Below are positions 5,204 through 6,370 of a DNA stretch of 6,370 nucleotides, piece by piece (the first letter of the stretch is position 1; each line of letters opens with the position of its first letter). The position numbers and the translations under genes are program-made. Source of the stretch: an uncultured Clostridia bacterium (lineage in GTDB: Bacteria; Bacillota; Clostridia; Oscillospirales; CAG-272); assembly GCA_946055715.1 (NCBI GenBank), contig CAMGGT010000060.1, forward strand, positions 1-6,370, written 5' to 3'. The notes below the pieces were generated by a model that ran no database searches, had not been told where the DNA came from, and saw only the letters and a list, made by a program, of their open reading frames with translations.

Positions 5204-6370
5204 ATGAAAAACACAGATCTGCAGTATATCTGCACCGCCATCGGCAATCTGTCCGGCATGCCCGTCCGGCTGTTTGCGGGCAGGGAACTCCGGTTCTTTC
5301 ATTCGCTTGTCGCCTTGCCCAAAGACCCGATGTGCCTGTATGAAGAGGACATCTTTGCCATCGAGAATGAGCTCGGCTATTACATCACCCCTCTGTTTTA
5401 CTATTACGGCAGTATCAGGCACGGCACATGGCGCATCGTCATCGGCCCCACCCGCCGCCTGCCCGCAGAAGAAAAGGACCTGCGCGCGCTTGCCTTCCGG
5501 CTGGATCTGCTGGGGGAGCAAGCGGATGCGTTCGTGGGCGCCATGAAGAGCATTCTGCCCATGCCGCTGGAAAGCGTCATGCAGTTGCTCTGCGTGATGA
5601 ACTATATGCTCAACGGCAAAAAGAGCCGCCTGGAGGACGTGGCCATCTACGAGCCGGAACAGCAGGGCATCATCCGCGATCTGGAGCGCGAGCAGGCAGA
5701 ACAGCAGTTTGAAGACGACGGAGAAGACTGCCCCCGCCCCGAGGTACACAACACCTATGCGGTGGAGCAGACCATGATGGACTTTGTGCGAAAAGGCGAC
5801 ACCGCCGCCCTCAGAGAATGGATTTCGGCCGCGCCTGCCGTCAGCGGCGGCACGCTGGCCGGCAATCAGCTTCGCCAGCAGAAAAACATGCTGGTGGTCA
5901 CCGCCACCCTCGTCTCCCGCAATGCCATCCGCGGCGGCATGGATGTGCAGGATGCGCTGGCGTTGAGCGATGCCTACATCCAGAAGGCAGAACTGCTCAC
6001 CCGCGTTGACGGCCTGACCAATCTGCAATACCGCATGGTCACAGATTTTACCGAGCGGGTGGAGCGCATCCGCCTGGGCAAACACCCCACAAAGCTGGTC
6101 GTGGATGTGGCCAACTACATCCGCCGCCACCTTTCCGAAAGCATCACCACCACGCAGGTGGCAGAGCATCTCTACATCAGCCGTTCGCGCCTCTCTACCC
6201 GCTTCAAGGCCGAGGCGGGCATGAACCTCTGTGACTTCATCCTGCGCGAAAAAACAGAAGAGGCCAAACGCCTCCTCCGCTACAGCGACAAAAGCATATC
6301 TGCCGTCAGCTCCTATCTCGGCTTTTCTTCCCAAAGCCACTTTTCGCACGTGTTCAGAAAATACACGGGC
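5204..6370 (+). CDS. AraC/XylS-family transcriptional regulator (C-terminal end cut by window edge)
   Basis: The frame is open from ATG 5204 to the window edge, giving 389 residues. Only the last few residues of the second DNA-binding helix region and the tail should be missing. The C-terminal AraC domain spans about 296-389, with a first helix-turn-helix around 314-338 (ITTTQVAEHLYISRSRLSTR) and a second around 364-388 (GFSSQSHFSHVFRKYTG), the standard family signature. The N-terminal 110 residues resemble a small sensory domain that I cannot name with certainty. A charged, Gln/Glu-rich linker follows at about 150-180, and a helical conserved region at about 210-290 includes TATLVSRNAIRGGMD. 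Divergent from the glycosidase operon, it is the likely local activator, sensing an imported sugar or glycoside. No ribosome binding site precedes the ATG. In-frame GTG (5165) and TTG (5174) codons upstream are possible but also lack one. Confidence 0.92.
   Translation, partial: MKNTDLQYICTAIGNLSGMPVRLFAGRELRFFHSLVALPKDPMCLYEEDIFAIENELGYYITPLFYYYGSIRHGTWRIVIGPTRRLPAEEKDLRALAFRLDLLGEQADAFVGAMKSILPMPLESVMQLLCVMNYMLNGKKSRLEDVAIYEPEQQGIIRDLEREQAEQQFEDDGEDCPRPEVHNTYAVEQTMMDFVRKGDTAALREWISAAPAVSGGTLAGNQLRQQKNMLVVTATLVSRNAIRGGMDVQDALALSDAYIQKAELLTRVDGLTNLQYRMVTDFTERVERIRLGKHPTKLVVDVANYIRRHLSESITTTQVAEHLYISRSRLSTRFKAEAGMNLCDFILREKTEEAKRLLRYSDKSISAVSSYLGFSSQSHFSHVFRKYTG

Noticed and set aside
5102..6349. 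Long open frame of 415 codons on the minus strand opposite the AraC gene
   Set aside because: It is a shadow of the AraC coding sequence in GC-rich DNA. Its translation is His/Ala/Gly-rich without a family signature, while the plus strand encodes a clear AraC protein.

Overview
The window looks like a carbohydrate-utilisation locus from an anaerobic gut Firmicute, most likely the Oscillospirales/Ruminococcaceae group. That placement is an inference. It rests on mid-50s GC content by eye, clear AAGGAG-type ribosome binding sites, a cytoplasmic GH3 with a helical C-terminal extension, a GPH transporter with a long charged tail, and an AraC regulator of a type I associate with those bacteria. 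No RNA genes, insertion sequences, CRISPR arrays or phage genes were seen.

Layout: three genes sit on the minus strand in transcriptional order. They are a GH3 beta-glucosidase-type enzyme (4966 to 2522), a GPH-family sugar symporter (2525 to 657) and the first 215 residues of a GH78 alpha-L-rhamnosidase (646 to the left edge). The first junction is an ATGA overlap. At the second, the Shine-Dalgarno sequence of the rhamnosidase overlaps the stop codon of the transporter. This is one tightly coupled operon with no internal terminator. A divergent AraC-family regulator (5204 to the right edge) lacks only its last residues. The 237-bp divergent intergenic region is AT-rich on the regulator side. 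It carries a perfect TATAAT box, a 20-bp-spaced direct repeat, an inverted repeat, three helically phased A-tracts, a 10-bp palindrome and a GC hairpin.

Working model (inference): the AraC protein senses a plant-derived rhamno-glucoside and activates the operon. The GPH symporter imports the intact glycoside. The cytoplasmic rhamnosidase removes the alpha-L-rhamnose cap, and the GH3 enzyme releases beta-linked glucose. None of the encoded proteins shows a signal peptide, so hydrolysis should occur inside the cell. Rutinoside-like or other rhamnosylated beta-glucosides would fit, but the sequence does not prove the substrate.

The families are all known. The unusual points are the apparently leaderless regulator mRNA, replacement of most MelB-type cation- and sugar-binding residues in the transporter, its roughly 155-residue Ala/Lys/Glu-rich tail, and the dense architecture of the divergent control region.
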